64,000 bases of DNA from Larix kaempferi (GCA_027924585.1 BSBM01000047.1:18534001-18598000); one strand, 5' to 3'; shown: positions 10,256-22,606, numbered from the stretch's first letter. Numbers and translations are program-made. The notes: generated from the letters alone by a model not told the origin.

Positions 10256-11955
10256 AAACCAAAAGCAAACCAAAGTAAACCAAATTCAACCATGGTTAAC
10301 CAAATGTGAACCGAAGTCAACCGTGGACAGCCGAAGTCAACCGTGGACCGAAGTCAACCAAAAGTCAACCATGGTCAACCAAAACCAACCAAAAGTAGAC
10401 CATGGTCAACCAACTCTAGACCATCGTCAACAAAATTCATACATGGTCAACAAAAGTCCAACATGGCTAGCCATGAACAACCATGCTCAATCATTGTCAA
10501 CCGTAGTCAACTGTGGTAAACCTTCCTCAACCATAGTCAATTAAAGTCAGCTAAAAGTCCAACAAAGTTAACCATGGTCAACCAAAAGTAAACCTAACTC
10601 AACCATGTTTAATCAAAAGTCATCCAAGCTCAACCAAACTTAACCATGGTTAGCCAAAGTCAACCAGAAGTCAACCATGGTTTAGAAAAAGTCAACCATG
10701 GTCAACCAAAGTAAACTATGGTAAACCAAAATCAACCATTGTGAACCAAAAGTTAACCATTGTTAACCATAGTCAAGCAAAATCAACCAAAGTCAACCAT
10801 TGTCAACCATGGTCATCCAAAGTCAACCATGGTTCACCATGGTCAACCATACTTAACCATGGTCAACCAAAGTTAACCATGGTCAACCAAAATTCAACGA
10901 TGGTCCTCGCCAACCATAGTCAACCATTATCAATAAAAAGTAAGCCAAAGTAAACCAAATTCAACCAAGGTCAACCAAAATCCAACAAATGTCAACCATG
11001 GTCAGCTAATGTCAACTATGGTTAAGCAAAAGTCAACCAAAAGTGAACCATGGTCAACCAATGTTAATCATAGTAAACCAAAGTCAACCATGGTAAACCA
11101 AATTCAACCACGATCAACCAAAATTCAACCAGAGTCAATTTTGGATAGATAAACTCCACCATAATCAACCATAGTCAACAAAAGCGAGCCAAAAGTCTAC
11201 TTTACTCAACCAAAGTGAACCATCGTCAACCATAGTGAACCATAATCAACCAAACTCAACAATGGCAAAGTAAACTCAACCATGGAAAAGTAAAGTCAAC
11301 CATGGTTAACCAACTCAACCAATCGTCAACCACGGTTGACCAAAGTCGACCATGGTTGTGCTAACCAAATTCAATCATGGTTAACAATAATCAACCAAAG
11401 TCAACCATGGTCAACCAAAGTCAATTGAGGTCAACCAAAAAGAAACCATACTCAACGATGGTTAACCACAGTCAACCATTGTCAACCAAAATTCAATCAA
11501 AGCCAACCATGGTCTACAAAAATTCAACCATGGTTAATCAAAGTCAACCATGCTTAACTTTGGTCAGGAAATGTCAACTTTGGTTAGCCATAGTCAACTT
11601 TGGTTATTCAAAGTCAACTTTGGTTAGTCATAGTCAACCAAAGTCAACGATGGTTTACCATAGTGAGACAAAGTCAACTGAAGCTAGCCATGGTCATCCA
11701 AATTCAACCATGACTAACCAAAGTCAACAAAGGTCAACAAAAAGTCAACCAAAGTCAACTTTGTGTGGCTAAATTCAATTATAATAAACAAAAGTCAAAC
11801 ATAGTCAACCAAAGTCAACCATGGCCAACTAAGGTCAACCATCATCAACTAATCTCAACCATGGTTGTTGAAAGTCAACCATGCTCAACCATGGTCAACC
11901 AAAATCAACCATGGTCAACTAAAGTCAACCATGGTCAACCAAAGTCAAGTAAAGG
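10256..11955. repeat. Decamer satellite array 1 (GTCAACCATG / GTCAACCAAA)
   Basis: About 1.7 kb of degenerate 10-bp units, mostly GTCAACC plus ATG, AAA or ATA, e.g. repeated GTCAACCATG and GTCAACCAAA. The minus strand of each unit reads GGTTGAC, so TTGACC or TTGACT recurs about every 10 bp. The repeating VNHGQPKST-like ORFs are artefacts of a 10-bp unit read in frame. No gene is present. Confidence 0.95.
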
Positions 11956-12235
11956 GCATGTGCAAGCTAATGAGGGTCACTTTTGGCGTGTTAGATGCAA
12001 TAGAAAGCTGAAAAATCAGGCATCCCTCAACTTGGTTTTTTTGAGATGCTTACATAAGATATCTTGCATCGAGTAAAAAAGATGAAACCTACGAAATTGA
12101 GTCACATTTCCAAATATACAACTTTTAAGTATTGAAAATTTACATAACTATGTCAAATTTCATTTTTTCTAGCACTCACTTTTTTATTTTTTTCGCAAAT
12201 GATAAGGTATATGTTTTTGTGGGTGTAGCCTTTCA
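11956..12235. other. Short non-satellite spacer
   Basis: About 280 bp of more complex, AT-leaning sequence between the decamer array and the AT-rich module. I see no coding potential, RNA gene or transposon terminus in it. Confidence 0.6.
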
Positions 12236-12925
12236 CTGCCTAAATGATGGTTAATTAATTAATTATTATTAATTAATAATGATTAATTAAAATAACTGTA
12301 AATGAAAATAAGAAAATATATTTATAAAGAAAAAGAATATTAAAATAATAAAGAAAATGTATATTTAGAAACAAAAAAAATATTTCATGTTAAAAATTTA
12401 ATTATACAAAAGTTATATGATATATTGATTAACACTTACTTATATATATAAACGTGAAACAGTATTCAATCATTATATTATAAAATATTAATAACCTTAT
12501 TAATTAATTATTTATTTATAATTAATATATTATTAATAATCTTATTTATAACAATAACACAATATACTTATAATAATTATAAATGAAAATAAGAAATTAT
12601 TACTAATTAAAATAATTGTAAATATAAATAAGAAAATATATTTATAATAATAATAAATGAAAATAATCTGTAATGAGAATTGAAAATTTTAATAATAATA
12701 ATAATTATTATTATTATTTTAAATAATAACAATTATTATTATTATTTTTAAATATTTTATAATAATAATAAATATTTTTTTTTTTTTTTTTAAATATTTT
12801 ATAATAATAAAAATAATTATAAATATCAAAATATAATTATAATAATTATGAATGAAAATAAGAAAAAAAATAATAATAAATATTTATTTATTATTAATAT
12901 TTAATTAAGATAATTATTAATAATA
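12236..12925. repeat. AT-rich module, copy 1
   Basis: From TTAATTAATTAATTATTATT onward this closely matches 20931-21690 in the same orientation. Shared landmarks are AACTGTAAATGAAAATAAG, a TTTCATGTTAAAAATTTAA block, and TAACACTTACTTATATATATAA followed by CGTGAAAC. It also contains ATT-trinucleotide runs. Confidence 0.85.
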
Positions 12926-13430
12926 GTCAACCATAAGTAAGTAATGCCAACCATGGTCAAACATAGTCAACCATGGACAACCATGGTTAACCATTCTCAA
13001 CCATAATAAACTAATGGTTGACCATTGTTAACCATAGTCAATCATAGTCAACCATGATCGACCATGGTCAACCATAGCCATCCATAGTAACCCGTGGTCA
13101 ACCAAAGCCAACTATGATTAATTAAAGTAAACCATGGTTGACCAAAGTTACCCATGGTCAATGATGTTCAACCAAAGTCAACCATGGTTAACCATAGACG
13201 ACCATAGTCAACCAAAACCAACCATGGTTTACAAAAGTCATCTAAGGTCAACCAAAGTCAACGCTGGTCAACCATGCTCAAGGATTTTCAACCATAGTCA
13301 ACCATGAACATTCAAAGTCAACACTGTTTAACTATTGTCAACCATGGTCAACCAAAGTCAACCATAATTAACCATGGTCAACCAAATTCAAGCATGGTCG
13401 ACCATAGTCAACCACAAGTTAGCTCGTGAG
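12926..13430. repeat. Decamer satellite array 2
   Basis: A further ~0.5 kb of the same GTCAACC-based decamer, following AT module 1 directly and ending about 12 bp before the LINE target-site duplication. Confidence 0.93.
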
Positions 13431-13442
13431 CATCAAGGTTTA

Positions 13443-13458
13443 TACTTTTGTTATTATT
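13443..13458. repeat. LINE target-site duplication, left copy
   Basis: TACTTTTGTTATTATT is identical to 20129-20144. The two copies bracket the LINE, marking insertion by target-primed reverse transcription. Confidence 0.85.
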
Positions 13459-13812
13459 TTTCAAAAAGAAAAAAGCGTAATTTCATTCATCTTTCGAGAT
13501 CAAAATTACATATTGCGTATTCACTGTGTCAGTGAAAATCCATGTCCTATGAAACATAGGTTCTTTTGATGAGACTGTTACGTCTACTTTCAAAAATCAA
13601 AATATGAAACATTTCTGTTTTCAAAAAGAGAGAAGTTTTGTCCCAACGGACTATATTCTGTTACATCTTCATCTGAAAATTCAGTAGCAGCATATAAAAT
13701 AAAAGGTACATATGTTTGATTCTGTTAGATAAAATAAAAAAGTAGTAAATCAGTCCACAAAAGGTCTGTGGTAAAAATCATAGCTCTGCCCCTCCCTGAC
13801 TTCACTTACTTT

Positions 13813-15534
13813 TCAGATACCAAAGTCCAGGAGCAGCCCATTCTTGGACGCATGGTCCACTTGCCTGTTGTTTTCCCTGTAAACATGTCGGCAGGAGAAA
13901 TGGTCAAAAGTAAGAATGACATTCCTTATCGAAGAGAGAATATTTGCAAGTCTAACATTTCTGCAATCTTGTGTTTGTTTGATCCAGTTGATAACATTCA
14001 TAGAGTCTCCAAGAAAATTTAACCGGTTAATGCCCTTCTCAACAGCAAAAATCAGAAGTAGTTTAAGACTCATAATTTCTGCAAAATTATTTGTACCCGC
14101 TCCCAACCCCATAGTAAGTGAGAAGTAATGTGAATCTGACAAGTATAAAAATGCACCCCCTCCACAAACTTCATTTTGAGCTGCACCGTCAAAGAAACCC
14201 CATGGATGAGATTTGTCCAGCTCAAATTCCAAATTTCTAATCTGATTTGCAGCCCTCACATGTTCAGGTAAAGCTTTGAATATGCCCACAGCTTGAGCAC
14301 TGATTATTTCGGGGGTAAAAGCTCTGTCCTGGAATATAGCCCCGTTCCTTGCTAGCCAAATCCCCCAGATAACTAGAAGAGGTAAAGCTTTTAAGTTTGT
14401 AAGTGGGGCCGTTCTCCACCAACTTTCCCATGCACATTTGACAGAGTTGCCTTCCCATCTTAAGTCCCTTCCAACCTGGCTCAAACATTCTTTCCATACA
14501 GCAATCATGAATGGACAAGAAATGAAGAGGTGTGTAGTTGACTCCAAATCCTTCTTGCAAAGAGCACACCATCCAGGTCCCTGAAAACTCCTTTTCTGTA
14601 GGATGTCCCAAGTCGGGACCCTATTCTCTAAGGCACACCACATAAACAATCTAGTTTTTGAGGGGCACTTAAGTTTCCAAATTGATCTCCACCACCATTC
14701 CACCTCCCTTATTCCTTCCTCAGCACTTAATTTTAAATAGCCCGCCTTTGGAGTATAGACCCCTTCCGGATCCGAGTCCCATATCAGGGAATCTTCCTGA
14801 TCTGAGATCTGAATATGTGCTAGATGTAGTCCTCTGATATAATTGTCAAGAAAACCTGCTTCTGGATCTTCCAAAACCAGCATATCTGCGCTCTTCCAAT
14901 GTTGAATCCATGGATCCTCAGGTCTGTGGTCTGCCAGCTCGTCAAGTGTTGTAATCCCCCTTTGGGCCAAAGCATTAATAACTTCACCTGGCAGAATGTG
15001 TAGTTGTTCACTACCCAGCCAAGGGTCCCTTCCAACTTGGACCTTCACTCTGGTTCCCACATCCCAAGCAAGATTTGTATCAATCAAAGAGAAGGAACTT
15101 ACCACAGCCTTCCATATAACCGAACCCCCAGTATGTGACTTCCTGGGCCTCCTAATCCAATCCTCAAGACTTTCATATGGGAAATATTTCTGTTTAATAA
15201 CCCGAGTCCATAAGCTGTTGGTCTTGATCAATCTCCATCCTCCTTTAGCAGCCAAGGCTTGGGCAAACAAGAAGATGTTTTTTAGCCCCCACCCCCCGAG
15301 CCCCTTTGGCACAGCTATCCTCTTCCAATTTAGCCATGGAGTCACCTGACATTCCTTCATCGCACTCCAAAGAAATCTGAAGCACACCCGCCTTATGAGT
15401 TCCAAGATCCCTTTAGGGATCCAATAGAGTGACATCCAATAAACAGGAATGGCTTCCAAGACAGCTTTAACCAAAACCAGCCTCCCAGCTTGTGACAACC
15501 ACCTATGACTCCCAACCTGCAGTCTTTTCTCCAC
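13813..15534 (-). pseudogene. LINE ORF2, C-terminal part: RT thumb/connection, zinc-binding region, RNase H
   Basis: A 573-codon frame continuing the reverse transcriptase in the same register after one in-frame TAG (15553-15555). It starts VEKRLQVGSHRWLSQAGRL, the region after RT in plant LINEs. Around residues 285-375 is the zf-RVT type region WWRSIWKLKCPSKTRLFMW, then CALC and H-x4-C spacing. From about residue 440 is the RNase H domain: FFDGAA (Asp), NNFAEI (Glu), LGDSMNVI (Asp) and VDHASKNGL (C-terminal Asp), so all four expected acidic positions are present. The stop at 13813 is probably the natural end of ORF2. Confidence 0.9.
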
Positions 15535-15552
15535 CTTGCCTAAAAGCCACCT

Positions 15553-17253
15553 CTAGTCCTTTTTCAAATATAAATTTGCTTTTAAGAAAAACCCCAGATA
15601 TTTTAGTCCCCCCTCAATACCTGAAGTTTTAAAAGGGAAATTTTCAATGATTTCAAATTCTTCTTCCGGGCACAATAAATGAGTAGTGATAGTAGATTTG
15701 TCAACATTTATATCCATCCCCGTTGCTTTGGAGAAAAGATCCAGCAGTTCCTTCAAGACTCGGGTATCCCTTCTATCTCCAGAGCAGAAGATCAAGATAT
15801 CGTCTACAAAAAGTAGGTGAGTAAGAGCTAGCTGATCCCCAATAAGGATTCTAGAGAACTGTCCAGCCCTCTTTGCCTCCTGTATAGCCCTGCTTAATCC
15901 TTCAGCCACCAGCAGAAAAAGGAGAGGGGAGAGAGGGCAGCCTTGCTGGAGGCCCCTTTCAGCATGAAAGAAAGGGGAGGCCACCCCGTTTATCAATACA
16001 GAAAAGGATACAGTAGTTATGCAAGACATAATCCATCTAATGAAATTTATATCAAATCCCAAATGTGTTAGTAGCAAACGGAGATAGATCCAACTCACCT
16101 TGTCATATGCTTTGGATAGATCAATTTTCAGGATTGCCCCTTTGATATTCCTGGTCTTCAGACTGTGTAAACCTTCCTGTGCCACCCCTATGGCCTCATG
16201 GATCTGTCGACCTTCCAAAAACCCAAACTGTTCAGCTGAAATGTGATCTGATAAGATAACTTTTAATCTCTGGACAATGACTTTCGAGACAATCTTATAG
16301 ATACAATTGCATAAAGAGATGGGCCTAAATTCATTAGGAGATGCTGGATTGTCCGACTTTGGAATGAGAGCTATGAAGGTAGAGTTATAACTAGCTGGGA
16401 TCCTTCTCGAGACTCTAGTATCCTCTATCACCTTTATAAGGTCCAGTCCCAAGACCTCATAAAGTTCCAAAAAGAACTCAATCGTCCACCCATCCGGACC
16501 AGGACTCTTGTCTTTTTGAAAGCTTCCCAGGACTTCCTTTAACTCTTCCTCGTTCACAGGTCTCATCAACCTTCTGTTATCCTCCTCCTCAGCAAACCTC
16601 GAAAACATCTGAGCCACCCTGATAACTTCCGCAATGGATGCCTGAGCAGGTGCCCGAAACAAAGATTCAAAGTGATTTACCCCATACCTAGCTTTGCCTT
16701 CAAAATCGAAGTGTTCAATCCCCGCTTCATCTTTCAAGCACCATATAGTATTGGCTGCCTTCCTTCGCTGAGTGTAAGAATGAAAAAATTTAGTATTCTC
16801 GTCCCCACATTCGAGCCAGATCGCTCTACTTTTGAGTCTCCAAGTTTCTTCCTTTTCTAGCAAGATTGTGTTCCTTCTACCTTCCATCCTGATCAAATCC
16901 TCTTTTGATTCCTGAGACATAAACCCCCCTCCTTCCCCTTCATAGATCAGCAGAAGATCTGCCTCAACTTGCTTCAGTTCAGCGTCCTCCCTCCGTCGTT
17001 TTTCTTTAGCCCAGTCCTTGACCACCCCTTTTAGCCTTTTAATATTTTCAACAAATTGAAATGCTGTTGTTCGATCTAGGTTCTCATCAAAAGGCCTCCA
17101 AATGTCTAAGAACAGAGATTTGAAAGAATCATCATGTAACCAGATTTTGTTGAACTTCAGAGAGCTGGGTGGGTTAATAGGCCCATTTTTTATCTCAAAG
17201 AAGATAGGGAAATGATCTGAATTACCCCCACTTCCAACCCACTGCCTTACCAT
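15553..17253 (-). pseudogene. LINE ORF2, central part: reverse transcriptase
   Basis: A 566-codon frame. Near its start is SGGNSDHFPIFFEI, holding the SDH motif that closes the endonuclease domain. The RT core follows: FRPISLCNCIYKIVSK, QFGFLEGRQI, ILKIDLSKAYDKVSW (first catalytic Asp), GLQQGCPLSPLLF and LLFVDDILIFC (the catalytic DD pair). It ends at an in-frame TAG, beyond which the protein continues in the same register. Its upstream boundary is a TAA just before the methionine at 17253. Reverse transcribes LINE RNA at a nicked target site. Confidence 0.93.
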
Positions 17254-17259
17254 AAATTA

Positions 17260-17882
17260 TCTGTCCACCAGCTGCTCAGCCACCAGAAATATGTCCAATC
17301 TTTTCGCAACCCTAGCCTCCCTTCCGCTGTTATTTCTCCAGGTAGGTTTCAGCTTGATCGGATCTATATCCACAAGATTTTTTCAACCAATTTATGGAGA
17401 AAGTACCCTGCCTGTGGATCCAATTGTGCTTGTGGTCCCCAAACTTCAGACTGTCCCAACGTGAAATTTAAATCTCCCCCCACAACAACCGAATCTCCTC
17501 CAAAATGGGGTTCCTGAAGAGTAGAATCCCAAAACAAAGCTCGGTTCGCATAAGGCCCATAGACATTGATCACAGAAATACTAGTACCCAGATCAATTGA
17601 TAAAAGCTCAACTCCCAAAACTAACTCCATGCCCCAAGAATTTATGAGCTTAGCCACAATCTTCCATCCCACAGCCAGCCCTCCCGAGCGACCTCTTACA
17701 TCCAGAGTCACAAAAGACCAACCAGCCAGCCAGCTCTCTAGTCTTTCCTTGATGACAACCCCTAAACCTAAAGTCTCTTGTAGCAAGATCACATCAGGGT
17801 GTTCAAGAGTAAGCACCCTTTTGAAGGCTGATTTCTTTTTTGGCCCAGCCAGACCCCGACAGTTGAAAGACATAATCTTCAT
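17260..17882 (-). pseudogene. LINE ORF2, N-terminal part: AP-type endonuclease
   Basis: ORF2 starts at 17882 with MKIMSFNCRGL, the usual beginning of plant LINE ORF2. Endonuclease motifs seen are SFNCRG (metal-binding Asn), DVILLQET (catalytic Glu), GGLAVGW, INVYGPY and VVGGDLNF (catalytic Asp and Asn). The first frame ends at 17364. The homologous protein continues one base out of register past a run of six A (minus strand) near 17377-17382, to a TAA near 17260. The final SDH motif lies in the next segment. Nicks target DNA to prime insertion. Confidence 0.9.
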
Positions 17883-17915
17883 TTTTTACCAAAAATACGG
17901 GCATTCACCGGGTGT

Positions 17916-19857
17916 TCAAGAGAGTTGTTTGCCTTCACGCAGATCATTCTTGGCTCTCGACTGAGCTTTTGAGAAATGCGAGATTCGGCCCCTGCCCCTC
18001 CTCACCGGAGTCAAATATTTCCCCAAACCCCCTCCAGGCTTCTTATTGCACGACCGAAGAAAGTATCCCGAAACAGAGGTCTCAGGAGATGACAACCCCA
18101 ATTCCTCGTCCACTTTTCCAGGATCCGGTTCCAGAGTGATCGGATCCTCGTCTACAGAAATGGCCATAGCAACAGAGCTATCAAAGGGTGGTTCAATGAT
18201 TTTTACTTCCGTGGGAGGCCTAATCCCACCCTAGCCCTTCACCGAGGGCAAAAATCCTTCTATAGAAGGGCCCGATATGGTCAGGTTTTTTATCCCTTCT
18301 ACCCAATCACGCCCAACTAGATTACATTGATTCAACAGTAAATTAATAGAGGGAGTAAGAGAGAAAGTAGAGATACCCGGGTTTGAAGGCCCCGGAGGAT
18401 CAGCTTCTTCCACAGGTACTGCCTCGTCTGTAGTAGCCGGTGGAGGAACCTCACGAGCATCTGGTTCCATCTCAGAATCTAGGCTAACAGGATCGGATAC
18501 CTCAGAGACCCGCTCACTTCCAGATACATCAGTCATCGGCATAGGATCCGAGAACTCCATTTCCTTTGTTTTTCCCTCAGAGGCCAGCTTTCGAGTATTT
18601 CTCTTCCCACCGTTTAAGGTACGCACTGGAAGACGGCATTCAGAGGAAGGATGTCCATAGGCATGACACCTTCTACAACGGAAGGGCACATTTTCATAGT
18701 CCAGCATCTGTGTAATGGGAACGGGTCCCCAATCAAAAATTATGGTCTCAGGTAGACTCTCACGAATGTTCATCATCACCATAATTTCAGCCACTTGTTT
18801 ATAATGAGTCTCAAAGTATGAAAGGTCTGCCTCCAAGTAGGTTCCCAAAATATCAGCAATCTTTCTGAAATGTTGCGGTCCCCAGAAATGAAGCGGCAAC
18901 CCTGGTAGCCGAACCCAGATGGGGATCTTGTCAATTCTCTCCCTGCTTGCATCAAAGAGGGGATTCCATGGTTTCAGCAGGAGGGGCGTGCGTTTAATGT
19001 GCCAGTTTTTGTGCAGGAGCAAGCTCATATCACCCTCCGATTGCAAATTCACAGCGAACCATCCTCGCAGGAGCATGTCCACCACCGGAACATATCCCAG
19101 GAGCTCCTTCCAGCTTTCCTCCACCCACTCCACCACAGACTGACGGCCGAAGTTCTTTCCCAAAAATCTACCCACAAATGTCATCTGCGCCATTTCAAGG
19201 ACCCGGTCCCATTCAATATTGTCGCCTACTGCATATCTTCCCGAAGCTCTAGATTTCACCTTGCTCCTCCTGCGCCTTTTGACAGGCCCTCTGGAAGTCT
19301 CCACTTCCCTGGACGAGACCCCTTCAGCCCTCTTCGGAGGCCTTTCGCTCGGGACTGGCCTCGCACACCCCTGGTGCTCTGATTCAACTAGCGACTCTGA
19401 TTCTCCCAACAGCACCTTCGGATCCACCTCTGCGCAGATCCCACCGGCTTGTTCAACCTGCCGAGCCACCCCCTCTGTCGCTACAGTGTCAAATCCGGTC
19501 ACTGCCTCAAAACCCCCCTCCACACCGATAACCGGAAACCCTAGATTCCGGGCAAAAAAAATCCCCCGCCTCCTTCTAGCTGTTGCTGCCCCACATCTCC
19601 ACCTGGAGCCCATCACCTTCAACCAAAACTTCCGACACAGGACCATGCGGAGTGAGGGTCAAGAAATAAGAGGGTGAGAGATCAGGTTTCAATCCCAGCT
19701 GCCCAAAACCTGTCGCCCTCAAGCCCTCAGACCCCAGCCACAGGGTATCCTCCAAACCCTCCAGCAACCCTCCAGCTGGCCCTCTCCAAACATCCTGAAT
19801 CTCCAACTGTTCACTAGAGTAGTCCCCCAAATCCTCCATCACGGCCGCTGGATCCAT
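17916..19857 (-). pseudogene. LINE ORF1: gag-like RNA-binding protein with DUF4283 and CCHC knuckle
   Basis: The likely start is MDPAAVMEDLGDY at 19857. That frame runs to about 19576, but the homologous text continues in another register from about 19640, so there is one frameshift. The 471-codon central frame holds a DUF4283-like domain (from MAQMTFVGRFLGKNF to IFDWGPVP) and a zinc knuckle FRCRRCHAYGHPSSEC (C-x2-C-x4-H-x4-C). It stops at TAG (18231-18233), and the same frame then continues open to 17916 with acidic, proline-rich sequence. ORF1 of plant LINEs binds element RNA in the ribonucleoprotein particle. ORF2 starts 34 bp downstream. Confidence 0.88.
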
Positions 19858-20128
19858 GCAAACAAAAACCCTAAATAGAAAAGGAGCCAAAACTGCAACA
19901 ACCCCTGACCATTAACAGTCAAAACCCTAAAAAAAAAGCAAGCGAAACTACCATCATGAGGTTAGCGAGGAAAAAACAAAGACCCTGCACATATCCCCGA
20001 GCTGCCAAAATGACAGTGACAGAGGGTGGTACGGTCAGGTAGACCCACCCCCTGTCAGATCTGGAAAACCCGCTCATGCTACCGCCTTCTGCTACCTCAT
20101 GCTCACCATTCTTGGAAAAAAGTGCCCG

Positions 20129-20144
20129 TACTTTTGTTATTATT
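20129..20144. repeat. LINE target-site duplication, right copy
   Basis: TACTTTTGTTATTATT, identical to 13443-13458. Confidence 0.85.
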
Positions 20145-20457
20145 ATTATTATTAAAAAAAAATATTATTATTAAAGTTGTCAATCCTCATTATAAATTAT
20201 TTTCATTTATTATTGTTATAATTATATTTTCTTGTTTTCATTTAAAGTTATTTTAATTAGTAATTAATAATTAATAGTAAATTAATAATTTAAAGTAAAT
20301 TAATAATTATTATTTATTAATATTTTTATTATTTTAATTAATTTCTTATTTTCATTTAAAATTATTATAATTTATTTTATTTATTTTTATAATTAATTTT
20401 ATTATTATAAAATATTTTAAAAATTGCTATTTAATAATAATAATAATAATAATAATA

Positions 20458-20499
<42 letters not shown>

Positions 20500-20930
20500 G
20501 TTATTATTATTATTATTGTTGTTATTGTTATTATTATTTTAAATAATAATAATTATTGTTACTGTTATTATTATTTTAAATAATAATAATAATTATTATT
20601 ATTATTTTTAAATATTTTATAATAATAATAATATAATATTCTTATTATTTTTATTTCTTAAATATTTATAATTATAAAAATATTTATAAAAAAATATAAT
20701 TATAATAATTATAAATAAAAATATGAAATTAATAATAACAATAAAAACGACAAACAACCACATAATAATAATAAATAATTATCTTACGCTTTTTTCTTTT
20801 GGAAAAAAATAATAATAAATAATTATTAATTAATTAATTATTATTAATTAATAATTATTAATTAATTAATTATTATTAATTATTAATTAATAATTAATAA
20901 TTAATAATTAATTAATTATTATTAATTAAT
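20145..20930. repeat. AT-rich trinucleotide-repeat DNA
   Basis: (ATT)n and (AAT)n runs, notably 20432-20530, and TTAATTAATTAA-type palindromes at 20820-20930. No gene. A short TACGCTTTTTTCTTTT motif at about 20786 resembles the LINE 3' end in the opposite orientation. Confidence 0.8.
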
Positions 20931-21690
20931 AATTAATAATTATTAATTAAAATAACTGTAAATGAAAATAAGAAAATATATTTATAAAGAAAAAGAATAT
21001 TAAAATAATAAAGAAAATGTATATTTAGAAACAAAAAGAATATTTCATGTTAAAAATTTAATTATACAAAAGTTATATGATATATTGATTAACACTTACT
21101 TATATATATAAAGGGAAAAAAATATATATAAACGTGAAACATGTTCAATCATGATATTATAAAAAATTAATAACTTTATTAATTAATTAATTATAAATAA
21201 TATATTATTAATAATCCTATTTATCAACAATAACAAAATATAATTATAATAATTATAAATTAAAATAATTGTAAATAAAAATAATTATTAATTAAAATAA
21301 TAGCAATAATAATAAAAAATAATTATTAATTAAAATAATTGTAAATAAAAATAAGAAAATATATTTATAATAATAATAAATGAAAATAATTTGTAATGAG
21401 AATTGACAATTTTAATAATAATTATTATTATTATTATTTTAAATAATAACAATTATTTTTATTATTATTGTTATTATTATTTTTAAATATTTTATAATAA
21501 AAATAAATATTATTATTATTATTTTATTTTACTTTAAAATATTTTATAATAATATAAAAATATAATTATAATAATTATGAATGAAAATAAGAAAATAATA
21601 ATAATAAATAATAAATATTTATGTATTATTAATAATTAATTAAGATAATTGAAAATGAAAATAAGAAAATATAATTATAACAATAATAAA
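20931..21690. repeat. AT-rich module, copy 2
   Basis: Same-orientation match to 12236-12925 with the landmarks in the same order. Copy 2 has a small insertion (AAAGGGAAAAAAATATATAT) after the TAACACTTACTTATATATAT landmark. Confidence 0.85.
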
Positions 21691-21768
21691 TGAAAATATT
21701 TTATAATGAGAATTGACAACTTTAATAATAATATATTTTTTTTTAATAATAATAATAATAATAAAAGA

Positions 21769-21808
<40 letters not shown>

Positions 21809-22080
21809 AAAACATATGCCATATTACGATGTATTGTTTACCATAACAATATATGTGTACACAATTATTATTATCATAATATATTTCAATATTTGTTATT
21901 TATAATAATAATAATAATAATAGATGATATTATTATTATAATTTAATAGTTTTTATTATATATTATTATATTAAAACAATTTTAATTAAATAATTATTAT
22001 TAATATTTTTACAACGATCGGCGTATATATGTCATATTATTAATATTAATGTAGCATGCTAGTAACTAGCTATATGTCAA
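21691..22080. repeat. (ATT)n microsatellite and half-hairpin remnant
   Basis: Long ATT/AAT runs at 21725-21806 and 21901-21945. At ~22016-22050 a GATCGGCGTATATATGTCAT segment resembles one arm of the hairpin at 55651-55780. ORFs here are poly-isoleucine artefacts. Confidence 0.75.
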
Positions 22081-22239
22081 ACAAACTTAAGAGCCGGACC
22101 ATACCTTATCTCTCTCGTAATGATTTGGATCGAATAAGTTTTAAATTTTCTTAAAACGTGAGACAAGGCCTTGCTTAAAATCTCTTTCATGCATGCTTTG
22201 TCTTGTCATGACTTAAGAAGTAACTTAGTGAAGTTTTTT

Positions 22240-22440
22240 TTTTTGTGTTTACTAATTACATTTATATATGAGTAACACCTTTTTTTAAAGTATTTTATGA
22301 TTAAATATATGTTATGGCATGATATGAAGTTTTTTTTTTGCTTTTTTTTACTAATTACATTTATATATAAGTAACACCTTTTTTTTTTATATATAAGTAA
22401 CACCTTTTTTTTAGAGTATTTTATGTATGGCATGATATAG
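22240..22440. repeat. ~100-bp tandem duplication with poly-T tracts
   Basis: ACTAATTACATTTATATAT-G/A-AGTAACACC followed by poly-T and a GTATTTTATG / GGCATGATAT segment occurs near 22250 and again near 22350, with an extra AAGTAACACC copy at 22394. The rest of 22080-22500 shows nothing else I recognise. Confidence 0.75.
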
Positions 22441-22606
22441 TGTAATTATATCGTTAAGAGTTGATATTTTAGAATTTGAGTTTATATTTTAGAATTTGAG
22501 GTATAGTTCCACTCAATCAAGGATATTCCTGACGAACAACCTAAATCCATTTAGCTTGCAGAGCACGCAAGGATCCTGACGAACAACCTGGGGTGGCGGG
22601 TGGGGT

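Larger units (their letters stand above)
13459..20128 (-). mobile_element. Near full-length L1-type LINE retrotransposon (about 6.67 kb, minus strand)
   Basis: Bounded by identical 16-bp target-site duplications. Reading the minus strand the order is: 5' untranslated region (20128-19858), ORF1 (19857-17916), ORF2 endonuclease (17882-~17260), reverse transcriptase (to 15553), zinc-binding region plus ribonuclease H (15534-13813), then ~350 bp of 3' untranslated region. This is the plant L1 subgroup that carries an RNase H domain. The 3' tail is short and A-rich on the minus strand rather than a long poly(A). ORF1 has a frameshift and a stop; ORF2 has a frameshift and two stops. The copy is therefore inactive but only mildly decayed. 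Confidence 0.92.

Noticed and set aside
10256-11955. Possible CRISPR-like repeat array
   Set aside because: Units are 10 bp with no unique spacers, in plant nuclear DNA. This is a degenerate satellite.
10224-12076. ORFs of 70-131 codons with repeated VNHGQPKST-like peptides
   Set aside because: They arise from reading a 10-bp satellite in frame. The same happens at 54089-54397. No domain, promoter or codon pattern supports a protein.
22009-22075. Helitron-type 3' end (hairpin followed by CTAG)
   Set aside because: TAGCATGCTAG near 22055 looks suggestive, but no TC start, Rep/helicase sequence or consistent CTRR end was found at the related hairpin at 55651.
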